Assembly: GCA_022843945.1 (NCBI GenBank)
Contig: JALHMR010000004.1
Coordinates: 62,001-126,000, forward strand
DNA length: 64,000 nt
Reading direction: 5' to 3'
From: Rhodospirillaceae bacterium
Lineage (GTDB): Bacteria; Pseudomonadota; Alphaproteobacteria; CACIAM-22H2
This document shows positions 35,989 to 45,539 of the stretch, piece after piece (positions within the stretch are counted from its first letter, which is position 1; each line of letters begins with the position of its first letter). Under the pieces are notes generated by a model. It had not been told where the DNA came from, did no database searches, and saw only the letters and a list, made by a program, of their open reading frames with translations. The position numbers were made by a program, and so were the translations under genes.

Positions 35989-36545
35989 TCGAGCAGGCGC
36001 TGGCTCTCCGGCGAGTGCGGGTAGCGCCGCTTCTCCACCGCGTAGTAGGCGCGCAGCAGCGGCACCTCGATGCCGAGTTCTTCCCGGATCTCCGCGAGGC
36101 GGCGATCCATCAGCGGCGCGTAATCCACCTGGTTGAGCGCCCGGGGCTCCGAGACGAAGGCCAGGCGCACGCCGTCCTTGAACACCTTCACGTCCTCGTC
36201 GGTGAAACGGTAGATGCCGGGATAGAGGAACTGCGCCACGAGGGTGAACAGGCTTTCCTCGGTGGCGCTCAGCCGGCTGGTCGAGCCCATGGTGAAGCCG
36301 ATGACGAAGGCCTCGTCCTTGGCGCACAACCCGCGGCCGAGGATCAGGTGGATATAGTCGTGGGTCTTGAGGTCGACCGCGCCGTTGAACAGGTTGAATT
36401 TCGGGTTCTCGGCCAGGCGCACCATGAAGGGGATGTCCTGCGGGTCGGCGCCGACGCGAGCCAGGTCAGCCGCAGCCTCGCGCAGGGTCAGCCCGCCGCG
36501 GGACAGCGGGATATGCCAATCGGTGAATTCGAGGGTGTCGCTCAT
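35985..36545 (-). CDS. COQ4-like protein (putative ubiquinone-biosynthesis factor)
   Basis: A 186-residue soluble helical protein. It carries HDYIHLILGRGLCAKDE (62-78), which fits exactly the COQ4 metal-binding pattern HDxxHx11E with H62, D63, H66 and E78. COQ4 acts in ubiquinone synthesis, reported to remove the C1 carboxylate of the ring precursor; true COQ4 proteins are usually somewhat longer. The flanking text (FNLFNGAVDLKT before, EAFVIGFTMGSTSRLS after) is also COQ4-like in character. The ATG at 36545 is chosen for the GGAGG seven bases upstream. It is divergent from queG (43 bases) and no other ubi/coq genes are nearby. Assignment is motif-level; overall similarity needs a profile search. 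Confidence 0.65.
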   Translation of the reverse strand: MSDTLEFTDWHIPLSRGGLTLREAAADLARVGADPQDIPFMVRLAENPKFNLFNGAVDLKTHDYIHLILGRGLCAKDEAFVIGFTMGSTSRLSATEESLFTLVAQFLYPGIYRFTDEDVKVFKDGVRLAFVSEPRALNQVDYAPLMDRRLAEIREELGIEVPLLRAYYAVEKRRYPHSPESQRLLD

Positions 36546-36588
36546 CAGGCGACCTCCTTTGTCTCCCTGAGATATAGTCACGCCCGCC

Positions 36589-37698
36589 ATGGCCACAACC
36601 GCCCTAGCCGTTCGGGATACCATCCGGGACAAGGCCCTTGCCCTGGGCTTTGACGCGGTCGGCTTCGCGCGCGCCGAGGCGGCATCCGGCGCCCGGGACA
36701 ATCTGGCGACCTTTGTCGGGCAAGGGCTGCACGGCGACATGGGCTGGATGGCCGAGACGGCCGAGCGCCGCTCGGACCCGCGGACGCTCTGGCCCGAGGC
36801 CCGCACCGCGGTGGTCGTCGGGCTCAACTACGGGCCGGACCGCGACCCGCTCGATATCCTCAAGGCGCGCGACCGTGCGGCGGTCAGCGTCTACGCCCAA
36901 GGGCGCGACTACCACGACGTGATGAAAAAGCGGCTGCGGGTGCTGGCCCGCTGGATGCACGAGACCTTCAAGGCCGAAGTGAAGCTGTTCGTCGATACGG
37001 CGCCGGTGATGGAGAAGCCGCTGGCCATGGCGGCCAGCCTGGGCTGGCAGGGCAAGCACACCAATCTCGTGTCGCGCGGCTTCGGCTCCTGGCTGTTCCT
37101 GGGCGAGGTGCTGACCACGCTCGACCTCGAACCCGACACGGCGGAAGCCGATCATTGCGGTGAATGCCGGCGCTGCCTCGACATCTGTCCGACCAACGCC
37201 TTTCCCGGCCCTTACCGGCTCGATGCGCGGCGCTGCATCTCCTACCTGACCATCGAGCACAAGGGGCACATCGCCGCCGAGTTCCGCGCCGCCATGGGCA
37301 ATCGCATCTACGGCTGCGACGACTGCCTGGCGGTCTGCCCGTGGAACAAGTTCGCCCGCACCACGCCGCACGGCGAGTTTGCACCCCGCGCCGAGGCGCC
37401 GCTACTGGCCGAGCTGGTGCGCCTCGACGACGCGGCCTTTCGCCTGCGTTTCTCGGGCTCGCCGGTCAAGCGCATCGGCCGCGACCGCTTCCTGCGCAAC
37501 GTGCTGATTGCCATCGGCAACTCGGGTGACCGTGGGCTGGCCGAAGCGGCGCGCGGCCTGCTGGGCGATCCCTCGCCGCTGGTCCGCGCCATGGCGGTGT
37601 GGGCGCTCAAGCGCCTCCTGCCGCCGGCCGAGTTCGCGGCCCTGGCGGCGGCGCGCCGCGAGCCCGACCCGGATGTGCAGCAGGAATGGGCGGCATGA
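36589..37698 (+). CDS. queG: Epoxyqueuosine reductase
   Basis: A 369-residue cobalamin- and iron-sulfur-dependent enzyme that reduces epoxyqueuosine to queuosine in tRNA, the last step of the pathway. Two 4Fe-4S motifs are present, [16 protein letters not shown] (about 189-204) and [13 protein letters not shown] (about 243-255), preceded by the QueG domain with DFVDTAP-like sequence ([15 protein letters not shown]) and [22 protein letters not shown]-like C-terminal region follows ([21 protein letters not shown]). Its stop overlaps the queA start by four bases. Confidence 0.95.
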   Translation: MATTALAVRDTIRDKALALGFDAVGFARAEAASGARDNLATFVGQGLHGDMGWMAETAERRSDPRTLWPEARTAVVVGLNYGPDRDPLDILKARDRAAVSVYAQGRDYHDVMKKRLRVLARWMHETFKAEVKLFVDTAPVMEKPLAMAASLGWQGKHTNLVSRGFGSWLFLGEVLTTLDLEPDTAEADHCGECRRCLDICPTNAFPGPYRLDARRCISYLTIEHKGHIAAEFRAAMGNRIYGCDDCLAVCPWNKFARTTPHGEFAPRAEAPLLAELVRLDDAAFRLRFSGSPVKRIGRDRFLRNVLIAIGNSGDRGLAEAARGLLGDPSPLVRAMAVWALKRLLPPAEFAALAAARREPDPDVQQEWAA

Positions 37699-38732
37699 AG
37701 GTCGCCGATTTCGATTTCGAGCTGCCGCTGGAGCGCATCGCCCAGCACCCGGCCCATCCGCGCGATGCGGCGCGGCTGCTGGAAGTCGGCAAGGCGCTCA
37801 CCGACCGCGTGGTCACCGACCTGCCGCGCCTGCTCAAGGCTGGCGATCTGCTGGTCTACAACGACACGCGGGTGATCAAGGCCCGGCTCTACGGCAAGCG
37901 CGAGGCCGCCTCGGTCTCCGTCACCCTGCACAAGCCGGAAACCGACGGACGCTGGCGCGCCTTCGCCCGCCCGGCCAAGAAACTGCGCGCCGGCGACACG
38001 ATCGATTTCGCGCCCGGCTTCGCCGCCAAGGTTCTGGGCAAGGGCGAGGGCGGCGAGATCACCCTGCAATTCGATCTCGGCTCGCGGGAGCTGCTGGCGG
38101 CCCTCGACCGCCACGGCCACATGCCGCTGCCGCCCTATATCAAGCGCACCGCCGACACCGACGCGGCCGACGTTGCCGACTATCAGACCGTCTGGGGCAT
38201 CCGGCCGGGGGCGGTCGCCGCCTCGACGGCCGGCTTCCACTTCACCCCGCGCCTGCTCGATGCCCTGGAGAAAGCCGGCATCCGCCGCACCGCGGTCACC
38301 CTGCACGTGGGGGCGGGGACCTTCCTGCCGGTAAAGGTCTCCGACACCCGGGACCACCCCATGCACAGCGAGTGGGGCGAGATCGGGCCCGACACGGTCG
38401 AGGCCATCGAGACCACCCGGCGCCAGGGCGGGCGTATCGTTTCGGTCGGCACGACGGCGCTACGGGTGCTAGAAACCGTGTCCCGCGAGGCCGGCGTCCT
38501 GCGCCCCTGGTCGGGCGAGACCGATATCTTCATCACCCCGGGCTTCCGCTTCCGCGCCGTCGACATGCTGCTGACCAATTTCCACCTGCCGCGCTCCACC
38601 CTGTTCATGCTGGTCGCCGCTTTTGCCGGGCTCGAGCGCATGAAGCAGGCCTATGCCCATGCCATCCAGCGGGAGTACCGCTTCTACTCCTACGGCGATT
38701 GCTGCCTGCTGCGCCGGGCCGAAACTCCATGA
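37695..38732 (+). CDS. queA: S-adenosylmethionine:tRNA ribosyltransferase-isomerase
   Basis: A 345-residue QueA, which transfers and isomerises the ribose of SAM onto preQ1 in tRNA to give epoxyqueuosine. Markers are [73 protein letters not shown] and [16 protein letters not shown]. The ATG at 37695 overlaps queG's stop, and the stop overlaps tgt's start, both by four bases, so the three are translated as a unit. Confidence 0.96.
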   Translation: MKVADFDFELPLERIAQHPAHPRDAARLLEVGKALTDRVVTDLPRLLKAGDLLVYNDTRVIKARLYGKREAASVSVTLHKPETDGRWRAFARPAKKLRAGDTIDFAPGFAAKVLGKGEGGEITLQFDLGSRELLAALDRHGHMPLPPYIKRTADTDAADVADYQTVWGIRPGAVAASTAGFHFTPRLLDALEKAGIRRTAVTLHVGAGTFLPVKVSDTRDHPMHSEWGEIGPDTVEAIETTRRQGGRIVSVGTTALRVLETVSREAGVLRPWSGETDIFITPGFRFRAVDMLLTNFHLPRSTLFMLVAAFAGLERMKQAYAHAIQREYRFYSYGDCCLLRRAETP

Positions 38733-39850
38733 CCCTCGACTTCGAGCTCAAGACCCGCGACGGCCGGGCGCGGCGCGGCCGCCTGACCACGGCGCACGGC
38801 ACCATCGAGACGCCGGCCTTCATGCCGGTGGGCACGGCGGCGACGGTCAAGGCGATGATGCCGGAGGACGTGCGCGCCACCGGCGCCGAGATCCTGCTGT
38901 GCAACACCTATCACCTGATGCTGCGGCCGGGCGCCGAGCGCGTGGCGAAACTGGGTGGCCTGCACCGATTCATGAACTGGCCCGGGCCGATCCTCACCGA
39001 TTCAGGCGGCTACCAGGTCATGTCGCTGGCCGACCTGCGCAAACTGAGCGAGGAGGGGGTGACCTTCCAGTCGCATCTCGACGGCTCCAAGCACCTGCTG
39101 ACGCCGGAGCGCTCGATCGAGATCCAGAACCTGCTCGACGCGACCATCACCATGGCCTTCGACGAATGCACGCCCTATCCGGCGACCGAGGATCAGGTGG
39201 CCACCTCGATGCGTCTGTCCATGCGCTGGGCGAAGCGTTCGAAAGAGGCGTTCAAGCAGCGCCCCGGCTACGGGCTGTTCGGTATCGTCCAGGGCGGCAT
39301 CCATCCAGCGCTTCGTGAAGAGTCCGCAAAAGCGCTGATCGAGATCGGCTTCGACGGTTATGCGGTCGGCGGCCTGGCGGTAGGAGAGGGGACGGAGCTC
39401 ATGCTCTCGACTCTCGAGGCCACCGAGCCGTTCCTGCCGATCGACCGGCCGCGTTACCTGATGGGCGTCGGCAAGCCCTCCGATCTTGTCGGGGCGGTGG
39501 CGCGCGGAGTCGACATGTTCGACTGCGTGCTGCCCACCCGCTCCGGGCGCACCGCCCAGGCCTTCACCCGGGCCGGCACGCTCAACCTGCGCAACGCCCG
39601 CCATGCCGAGCACCCCGGCCCGCTCGATCCGGACTGCCGCTGCCCGGCCTGCCGGTCCTACAGCCGGGCCTATCTGCACCACCTCACCAAAGCGGGGGAG
39701 ATCCTCGGCGCCATGCTGCTGACCCGCCACAACCTGACCTATTACCAGGACCTGATGGCCGAGATGCGCGCGGCTATCGAGGCCGGGAGCTTTTCGGCGT
39801 TCGTAGAGGCGTTCAGATCGGCAAGCGCCGCCGTGGTCGCAGAACCGTAA
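38729..39850 (+). CDS. tgt: tRNA-guanine transglycosylase
   Basis: A 373-residue Tgt, which exchanges guanine-34 of GUN-anticodon tRNAs for preQ1. Conserved features are [33 protein letters not shown], the active-site [13 protein letters not shown] with D91, [22 protein letters not shown], and the zinc ligands in [18 protein letters not shown]. The ATG at 38729 overlaps the queA stop. Confidence 0.96.
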   Translation: MTLDFELKTRDGRARRGRLTTAHGTIETPAFMPVGTAATVKAMMPEDVRATGAEILLCNTYHLMLRPGAERVAKLGGLHRFMNWPGPILTDSGGYQVMSLADLRKLSEEGVTFQSHLDGSKHLLTPERSIEIQNLLDATITMAFDECTPYPATEDQVATSMRLSMRWAKRSKEAFKQRPGYGLFGIVQGGIHPALREESAKALIEIGFDGYAVGGLAVGEGTELMLSTLEATEPFLPIDRPRYLMGVGKPSDLVGAVARGVDMFDCVLPTRSGRTAQAFTRAGTLNLRNARHAEHPGPLDPDCRCPACRSYSRAYLHHLTKAGEILGAMLLTRHNLTYYQDLMAEMRAAIEAGSFSAFVEAFRSASAAVVAEP

Positions 39851-39856
39851 CAAGTC

Positions 39857-39953
39857 GTCACACCGGACGAGCGCAGCGAGATCCGGGGTCCATCGTGACG
39901 ATAGAACCATGGATGCCGGATCGCGCGGCGAAGCGCCGCTTGTCCGGCATGAC
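39857..39953. repeat. Dispersed palindromic repeat, family A copy A3
   Basis: Opens GTCACACCGGACGAGCG and closes CGCTTGTCCGGCATGAC, with the shared GATCCGGGGTCCATCGTG core. It lies seven bases after the tgt stop. Confidence 0.82.
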
Positions 39954-40014
39954 AACGAAATAGATATGCGGTGAGTCTTGCCCAGTTGCCCGACAAGCAA
40001 CGGGATGCCACATT

Positions 40015-40221
40015 GTGAGGATGTTGCAGAACGTAATACGCATTGCGCTCGCGCTGCTATTGGTCAGCGGTTTCGCCAAGGCGCTGGTTGCCTTCTTCGC
40101 AGGCGTAGCAGGTAGTGGATTTGATTGGCCTATAATCATCGGCGGCTCGTTACTAGGAGCTTGCAGCTTTATTCTCCTGTGGCGGGGTGTTCGAAAGCCA
40201 GCCGTCACCTCCACTCAATGA
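40015..40221 (+). CDS. Small two-helix membrane protein
   Basis: A possible 68-residue protein starting at GTG 40015 (an ATG follows two codons later). It would have two hydrophobic segments, [20 protein letters not shown] and [20 protein letters not shown], joined by a short glycine-rich turn, and a polar tail. The stretch is visibly less GC-rich than its neighbours. It sits between tgt and queF with 28 bases to the latter, so a link to queuosine metabolism is conceivable but nothing in the sequence proves it. No family recognised; could also be non-coding. Confidence 0.5.
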   Translation: MRMLQNVIRIALALLLVSGFAKALVAFFAGVAGSGFDWPIIIGGSLLGACSFILLWRGVRKPAVTSTQ

Positions 40222-40249
40222 CGCTCGACGTCCCCCTCGGTTTGTCTTG

Positions 40250-40723
40250 ATGACCAAGAAAACGAAGAAACTCTACAAAGGCCTCGTCGAACTAGGCCGA
40301 CACTCGGCCCCGCCGGCCAGCTCCGACAAGGCCGTCCTCGAGCGCGTGGCCAACCCGCATCCGCGCAAAGTCTATCTCGTGCGCTTCACCGCGCCTGAAT
40401 TCACCACGTTGTGCCCGGTCACCGGTCAGCCGGATTTCGCGCATCTGGTGATCGACTATGCGCCGGGCCGCTGGCTGGTGGAGAGCAAGTCGCTCAAGCT
40501 CTATCTCGGCGCCTTCCGCAACGAGAGCGGCTTCCACGAGCAGTGCACGCTCGATATCGGCGAGCGCCTGGTCAAGCTGCTGGGGCCGCGCTGGCTGCGT
40601 ATCGGCGGCTACTGGTATCCGCGCGGCGGCATGCCGATCGACGTCTTCTGGCAGACCGGCCAGCCGCCCAAGGGCCTGTGGCTGCCGGACACCGGCGTGG
40701 CGCCGTATCGCGGCCGGGGCTAG
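40250..40723 (+). CDS. queF: NADPH-dependent 7-cyano-7-deazaguanine (preQ0) reductase
   Basis: A 157-residue short-form (unimodular) QueF, the T-fold enzyme that reduces preQ0 to preQ1. The nucleophile C55 and general acid D62 in [13 protein letters not shown], the [15 protein letters not shown] substrate loop (78-92), H96/E97 and the C-terminal GGMPIDVFW are all present. The ATG at 40250 gives the compact length typical of the short form. It provides the substrate that Tgt inserts, making sense of its place after queG-queA-tgt; queC, queD and queE are not in the window. Confidence 0.94.
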   Translation: MTKKTKKLYKGLVELGRHSAPPASSDKAVLERVANPHPRKVYLVRFTAPEFTTLCPVTGQPDFAHLVIDYAPGRWLVESKSLKLYLGAFRNESGFHEQCTLDIGERLVKLLGPRWLRIGGYWYPRGGMPIDVFWQTGQPPKGLWLPDTGVAPYRGRG

Positions 40724-40783
40724 ACTTGCCCCCATCGGCTTTGGTTACATCCAGGCCTAAATAAAGACTGGGGAGGTCAGGAC

Positions 40784-41947
40784 ATGAACAAGCGGAATTT
40801 CCTGCGCACGGCCGCCGCCCTCGTGGCGCTGGGCGCTCTCGGCATCGCTGGCGCGCAAGCGCAGCAGGGCCCGATCAAGATCGGCTCGTTCCTGGCCGTC
40901 ACCGGCCCGGCCTCGTTCCTCGGCGATCCCGAGGCCAAGACGCTGCGGCTCTATGTCGACATGGTCAACAAGGCCGGCGGTGTCAACGGCCGGCAGCTCC
41001 AGGCGGTGATCTATGACTCGGCCGGTGACGCGCGCCAGGCCGTGACCTTCGCCCGCCGTCTGATCGAAGAGGACAAGGTCGACATCATCGTCGGCGGCTC
41101 GACCACGGGCGAAACCATGGCCGTGGTGCCGGTGGTCGAGGAGGCCCAGATCCCCTTCATCTCGCTGGCCGGCGCCAACGTCATCGTCGAGCCGGTCAAG
41201 AAGTGGGTCTTCAAGATGCCGCATTCCGATCGCATGGCGGTCGAGAAGATCTACGAGGACATGAAGAAGAACGGCAAGACCAAGGCGGCGGTGCTCGGCG
41301 GCTCGGGCGGCTTCGACCAGTCCTGCCGCAAGGAGGCCAAGGACCTGGCGTCCCGCTACGGCATCACGGTGATCGCCGACGAGACCTACGCGCCGACCGA
41401 CACCGACATGACGGTGCAGCTGACCAAGATCAAGAACACGCCCGGCGTGGAAGGCATCGTCGGCTGCGGCTTCGGTGCGCCGACGGCGATCACGGCGCGC
41501 AACTACCGCCAGCTCGGCATGCAGAACATCCAGTTCTACTTCAACCACGGTGTCGGCTCGCAGCAGTTCATTGACGGTGCGGGCGGTGGCGCCGAGGGCA
41601 TGCGCGTGCCGGTGGCGGCCCTGCTGGTCGCCAATCAGCTGGCGGGCAACGACCCGCAGAAGAAGGTGGCCGAGGACTACACGCGGGCCTATCGCGCCGC
41701 CAACAACAACGAGGCGGTCTCGACCTTCGGCGGCCACATGTATGACGGCTTCATGATCGCCATCGAGGCGATGAAGCGCGCCGGCGGCACCGACAAGGCC
41801 AAGGTGCGCGACGAGATCGAGAAGACCAAGGGCTTCGTCGGCGCCGACGGCATCTACAACATGTCGGCAACCGACCATATGGGCCTGACCCTCGACTCCT
41901 TCAAAATGGTCGAGGTGCGCAACAACACCTGGAAGCTGCTGTACTGA
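40784..41947 (+). CDS. Branched-chain amino acid-type ABC transporter substrate-binding protein
   Basis: A 387-residue periplasmic-binding protein of the LivK family. Signal peptide cut near residue 26 (AQAQQG), then IKIGSFLAVTGPASFLGDPEAKTL, RQLQAVIYDSAGDARQAVTFARRL, and the two-lobe fold with IVGGSTTGETMAVVPVV. A good ribosome site (GGGGAGGTCAGGA) precedes the ATG. It heads a liv-type operon; repeat C2 separates it from the permease gene. These systems carry amino acids, amides, urea or aromatic acids, so the substrate is open. Confidence 0.94.
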   Translation: MNKRNFLRTAAALVALGALGIAGAQAQQGPIKIGSFLAVTGPASFLGDPEAKTLRLYVDMVNKAGGVNGRQLQAVIYDSAGDARQAVTFARRLIEEDKVDIIVGGSTTGETMAVVPVVEEAQIPFISLAGANVIVEPVKKWVFKMPHSDRMAVEKIYEDMKKNGKTKAAVLGGSGGFDQSCRKEAKDLASRYGITVIADETYAPTDTDMTVQLTKIKNTPGVEGIVGCGFGAPTAITARNYRQLGMQNIQFYFNHGVGSQQFIDGAGGGAEGMRVPVAALLVANQLAGNDPQKKVAEDYTRAYRAANNNEAVSTFGGHMYDGFMIAIEAMKRAGGTDKAKVRDEIEKTKGFVGADGIYNMSATDHMGLTLDSFKMVEVRNNTWKLLY

Positions 41948-41964
41948 GACTGTGACTGCCGCCG

Positions 41965-42068
41965 CATCCTTCGAGACGCCACGAAGCGTGGCTCCTCAGG
42001 ATGAGGCGGGTCCCTCAAAGGGCCTCACCCTGAGGAGCGGCGTCCGCGCCGCGTCTCGAAGGGTGGGG
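41965..42068. repeat. Dispersed palindromic repeat, family C copy 2, inside the liv operon
   Basis: Terminal inverted repeat CATCCTTCGAGACGC and GCGTCTCGAAGGGTG (one mismatch), with internal GGCTCCTCAGGATGAGG and CCTCACCCTGAGGAGC. It occupies almost the whole gap between the binding-protein and first permease genes and probably folds in the transcript, where it could lower expression of the downstream genes. Confidence 0.82.
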
Positions 42069-42090
42069 CCCGTTTCACGAGCGCACAGAT

Positions 42091-42978
42091 TTGGCTGAAT
42101 TCCTGCAGTTCGCCTTCTCGGGCCTGACCGTCGGCGCGATCTACGCGCTGGTGGCCCTGGGCTTCGCGCTCATCTACAACGCCAGCCACGTCATCAACTT
42201 CGCCCAGGGCGAGTTCGTCACCATCGGCGGCATGGCCACGGTGGCGCTGATGACCGGCGGCGGCCTGCCGCTGCTGCTGGCCATCCCGGCGGCGGTGATG
42301 ATCACCGCCCTGGTCGGGCTGGCGCTGGAGAAATTCGCCGTCGAGCCGGCCATCGGCCGGCCGGGCGGCGCCTCGGTGGTGACGATCATCATCATCACCA
42401 TCGGTGCCTCGATCTTCATCCGCGGCGTGGTCCAGGTCACGCTGGGCAAGGATTTCCACCGCCTGCCGGCCTTCTCCGGCGAGGCGCCGATCGACATCCT
42501 CGGCGCGCGCCTGCAGCCGCAGAGCCTGTGGGTGCTCGGCGTCACCCTGCTGGTGGTGGCGGCGCTGTGGTGGTTCTTCGGCCGCACGCGCTTCGGCAAG
42601 GCGATGCTGGCCACTTCGCACAACCGCCTGGCGGCGCAGCTCGTCGGCATCGACACGCGGCTCGTGCTGCTGGCCAGCTTCGGCCTGTCGGCGGCGCTGG
42701 GTGGCCTGGCGGGCATCCTGACCGCGCCCATCACCCTGACCAAGTACGACATCGGCATCATGCTCGGCCTCAAGGGCTTTGCCGCGGCGATCCTCGGCGG
42801 GCTGGGCAGCGGGCCCGGCGCCATCGTCGGGGGCATCGCGCTCGGCCTCGCCGAGGCGCTGGCCGCCGGCTACATCTCCTCGGCCTACAAGGACGCGGTC
42901 GCCTTCATCATCATCCTGGTGGTGCTCTTCGTGCGGCCGAGCGGCCTGCTCGGCGGCCGCTCGACGGAGCGGGTGTGA
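42091..42978 (+). CDS. Branched-chain amino acid-type ABC transporter permease (LivH type)
   Basis: A 295-residue inner-membrane permease: FAFSGLTVGAIYALVALGFALIYNASHVINFAQGEFV is the family N-terminus (quoted in part), and GFAAAILGGLGSGPGAIVGG the conserved cytoplasmic loop. The start is a TTG at 42091, directly after repeat C2, with no strong ribosome site; no ATG in frame nearby gives a family-like N-terminus. Stop and next start overlap (TGATG). Confidence 0.93.
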   Translation: MAEFLQFAFSGLTVGAIYALVALGFALIYNASHVINFAQGEFVTIGGMATVALMTGGGLPLLLAIPAAVMITALVGLALEKFAVEPAIGRPGGASVVTIIIITIGASIFIRGVVQVTLGKDFHRLPAFSGEAPIDILGARLQPQSLWVLGVTLLVVAALWWFFGRTRFGKAMLATSHNRLAAQLVGIDTRLVLLASFGLSAALGGLAGILTAPITLTKYDIGIMLGLKGFAAAILGGLGSGPGAIVGGIALGLAEALAAGYISSAYKDAVAFIIILVVLFVRPSGLLGGRSTERV

Positions 42979-43934
42979 TGCGCCGCCTGCTCGACGCGCG
43001 CACCGGAGGGCTATTGGCGCTGGCGCTGATCATCGCGCTGCTGCCGCTGATCCTACCCAACAAGTTCTATTACGACGTGGCCATCAAGACCGCGCTCAAT
43101 GCGCTGGTCTGCGTCGGCCTCAACCTGCTGATCGGCTATGCCGGGCAGATCAGCCTCGGTCATGCCGGGTTCTTCGCGCTGGGCGGCTACGCCTCGGCGG
43201 TGCTGACCGCGCGCTACCAGTGGAACGGTTTTGCCGCCATGGCCGTCGGCATGGCCGGCGTCGGCCTGCTCGCCTTCATCGTCGCGCGGCCGATCCTGCG
43301 GCTGCGCGGCCATTACCTCGCCATGGCCACGCTGGGCCTCGGTATCATCATCGCCATCGTGCTCAACCGCGAGATCCCGATCACCGGCGGGCCTGACGGC
43401 ATGACCGTGCCGGCGCTGCGCCTGGGCGAGTGGCGGCTGATCGGCACGACGACCTGGTACTGGATCAGCGGCGGCGTGCTCTTGATCGCCGTGTGGCTGG
43501 CGCTCAACCTGATCGACTCCGGCGTGGGCCGGGCGCTGCGCGCCCTGCACGGCTCCGAGGTCGCGGCCGAAACGGTTGGCATCGACACCACGCGCTACAA
43601 GGTGCTGATCTTCGTCATCTCGGCGGTCTTCGCCAGCCTGGCCGGCTCGCTCTTCGCCCATGCCGAGCGCTTCATCACCCCGACCGAGGCCGGCTTCATG
43701 CGCTCGATCGAGTTCGTCACCATGGTGGTGCTCGGCGGCATGGCCTCGACCTACGGCGCGGTCGTGGGTGCTGCCATCCTCACCGTGCTGCCGCAGCTCC
43801 TGACCAAGCTGCATGACTACGAGCACCTGGCCTTCGGCGCGGTGCTGATCCTGGTGATGATCTTCATGCCCAAGGGGCTGGTGCCGACCCTGCAGAACCG
43901 CCTGCGTCACCTGGTCGGCGGGCAACCCCGATGA
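42978..43934 (+). CDS. Branched-chain amino acid-type ABC transporter permease (LivM type)
   Basis: A 318-residue permease with the LivM hallmarks LNLLIGYAGQISLGHAGFFALGGYA, LRLRGHYLAMATLGLG, RALRALHGSEVAAETVGIDT and VLGGMASTYGAVVGAAIL. The ATG at 42978 shares its A with the LivH stop (TGATG), and the 3' end overlaps LivG by four bases. Confidence 0.95.
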   Translation: MRRLLDARTGGLLALALIIALLPLILPNKFYYDVAIKTALNALVCVGLNLLIGYAGQISLGHAGFFALGGYASAVLTARYQWNGFAAMAVGMAGVGLLAFIVARPILRLRGHYLAMATLGLGIIIAIVLNREIPITGGPDGMTVPALRLGEWRLIGTTTWYWISGGVLLIAVWLALNLIDSGVGRALRALHGSEVAAETVGIDTTRYKVLIFVISAVFASLAGSLFAHAERFITPTEAGFMRSIEFVTMVVLGGMASTYGAVVGAAILTVLPQLLTKLHDYEHLAFGAVLILVMIFMPKGLVPTLQNRLRHLVGGQPR

Positions 43935-44695
43935 GCGTGTTGACGGTCGAGAACCTGTCCAAGGGCTTCGGCGGCGTGCAGGCCGTCGCCGAGCTCTCCT
44001 TCAGCATCACCGAGAAGCGCATCCATTCGATCATCGGCCCGAACGGTGCCGGCAAGACCACGCTGTTCAACCTGATCACCGGGATCTATACGCCGAGCAG
44101 CGGGCGTATCTCGCTGCTGGGCGACGACATCACCGGCCTGCCGACGGCGGCGCGGGCGGCGCGCGGCATCCAGCGCACCTTCCAGAACCTGCAGATTTTC
44201 TTCAACATGACGGCGCTGGAGAACGTCATGGTCGGGCGGCATCTGTCGCTCAGACCGCGGCTGCTGCCTTCGCTGCTGCGCCTGCCAGCTTCGGCGCGCG
44301 CCGACCGCGAAACCGAGGCGCAGGCCGCCGACCTGATGGCCTATGTCGGCTTGGGCAAATGGCTCGATGCCGACGCCGATGCCATGCCCTATGGCGCACT
44401 CAAGCGCCTGGAAATAGCCCGGGCGCTGGCCGCCAGGCCGCGTCTGCTGCTGCTCGACGAGCCGGCGGCCGGCCTCAACGCCGTGGAGACGGCGGAGATC
44501 GACGAGCTGATCAAGCGCATCGCCGCCGGCGGCACCACGGTCGTGCTGGTCGAGCATGACATGAAGCTGGTGATGGGGGTCTCCGACCACATCCTGGTGC
44601 TCGACTACGGCAGGAAGCTGGCCGACGGCACGGCCGCCGAGGTGCGCGCCAATCCGGACGTCATCCGCGCCTATCTGGGGGCGGGTGCGGCATGA
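43931..44695 (+). CDS. Branched-chain amino acid-type ABC transporter ATP-binding protein (LivG type)
   Basis: A 254-residue ATPase. Walker A IGPNGAGKTTLFNLITG, the LivG marker RGIQRTFQNLQIFFNMTALENV, degenerate signature MPYGALKRLEIARAL (the family usually has PYGxQRRLEIARAL), Walker B LLLLDEPAAGLN, switch LVEHDMKLV. Coupled on both sides by ATGA overlaps. Confidence 0.95.
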   Translation: MSVLTVENLSKGFGGVQAVAELSFSITEKRIHSIIGPNGAGKTTLFNLITGIYTPSSGRISLLGDDITGLPTAARAARGIQRTFQNLQIFFNMTALENVMVGRHLSLRPRLLPSLLRLPASARADRETEAQAADLMAYVGLGKWLDADADAMPYGALKRLEIARALAARPRLLLLDEPAAGLNAVETAEIDELIKRIAAGGTTVVLVEHDMKLVMGVSDHILVLDYGRKLADGTAAEVRANPDVIRAYLGAGAA

Positions 44696-45402
44696 CGATG
44701 CTGCTCTCGATCAGCGGCCTCACCAGCCATTACGGCCGCATCCAGGCGCTGGCGGGCATCGACCTGACGGTGGCCGAGGGCGAGCTGCTGGCGCTGGTCG
44801 GCGCCAACGGGGCGGGCAAGACCACCCTGCTGCGCACCATCTCCGGCGTGCAGCCGGCGACCGGCGGCAGCGTGCGTTACGCGGACCGGGATATCACCCG
44901 CTCCGCGCCCAGCGACCGGGTGCGCCTCGGCATCGCCCAGGTGCCGGAAGGGCGGCAGGTCTTCGGGCCGCTGGCAGTCGAGGACAACCTGATGCTCGGC
45001 GGCTATACGCGCCCGAAGGCCGAGAGAGCGGCCGAGATGGAGAAGGTCTACGCCCTGTTCCCGGTGCTGGCCCAGCGCCGGCGGGAGCCGGCGGGCACGC
45101 TCTCGGGCGGCCAGCAGCAGATGCTGGCTATCGGTCGGGCGCTGATGGCCAAACCGCGCCTGCTGCTGCTCGACGAGCCGAGCATGGGCCTGGCGCCGCT
45201 GCTGGTGGAGGAGATCTTCCGCGCCATCGTCGCCCTGAAGAAGGCGGGCACGACCATCTTCCTGGTCGAGCAGAACGCCCGGGCGGCGCTGGCCATCGCC
45301 GATCGCGGCTATGTGCTGGAGACCGGGCGCATCGTGCTGCACGACACCGGGGCGGCGCTGCTGGAAAACGACAAGGTCCGCGAGGCGTATCTGGGGGTGT
45401 AG
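44692..45402 (+). CDS. Branched-chain amino acid-type ABC transporter ATP-binding protein (LivF type)
   Basis: A 236-residue ATPase ending the operon. Walker A VGANGAGKTTLLRTISG, RLGIAQVPEGRQVFGPLAVEDNL, signature LSGGQQQMLAIGRALM, Walker B LLLLDEPSMGLAP, and FLVEQNARAALAIADRGYVLETG, all typical of LivF. Repeat A4 begins 15 bases after its stop and is the likely transcript end. Confidence 0.95.
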   Translation: MTMLLSISGLTSHYGRIQALAGIDLTVAEGELLALVGANGAGKTTLLRTISGVQPATGGSVRYADRDITRSAPSDRVRLGIAQVPEGRQVFGPLAVEDNLMLGGYTRPKAERAAEMEKVYALFPVLAQRRREPAGTLSGGQQQMLAIGRALMAKPRLLLLDEPSMGLAPLLVEEIFRAIVALKKAGTTIFLVEQNARAALAIADRGYVLETGRIVLHDTGAALLENDKVREAYLGV

Positions 45403-45416
45403 ACCAGCAGAACGGT

Positions 45417-45505
45417 GTCACCCCCGCGAAAGCGGGGGTCCATCGTGCCGCTGAACCATGGACCCCGGATCGCGTGTCGCTAACGCGTCACTTGTCCGGG
45501 GTGAC
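45417..45505. repeat. Dispersed palindromic repeat, family A copy A4
   Basis: Opens GTCACCCCCGCGAAAGCGGGGG, which itself is a tight hairpin (CCCCCGC-GAAA-type loop), carries GTCCATCGTGCCGCTGAACC, and closes CTTGTCCGGGGTGAC. The inner hairpin plus the overall palindrome could stop transcripts from both the liv operon and the convergent reductase gene. Confidence 0.82.
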
Positions 45506-45539
45506 GGCCGATTTCCCGATCGCAGACATTCTCTGGCCG

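Noticed and set aside
45417-45441. CCCCCGCGAAAGCGGGGG hairpin as an intrinsic terminator specific to the liv operon
   Set aside because: It is the left end of repeat A4 and has no T-run. It may stop transcription but is better described as part of the repeat.
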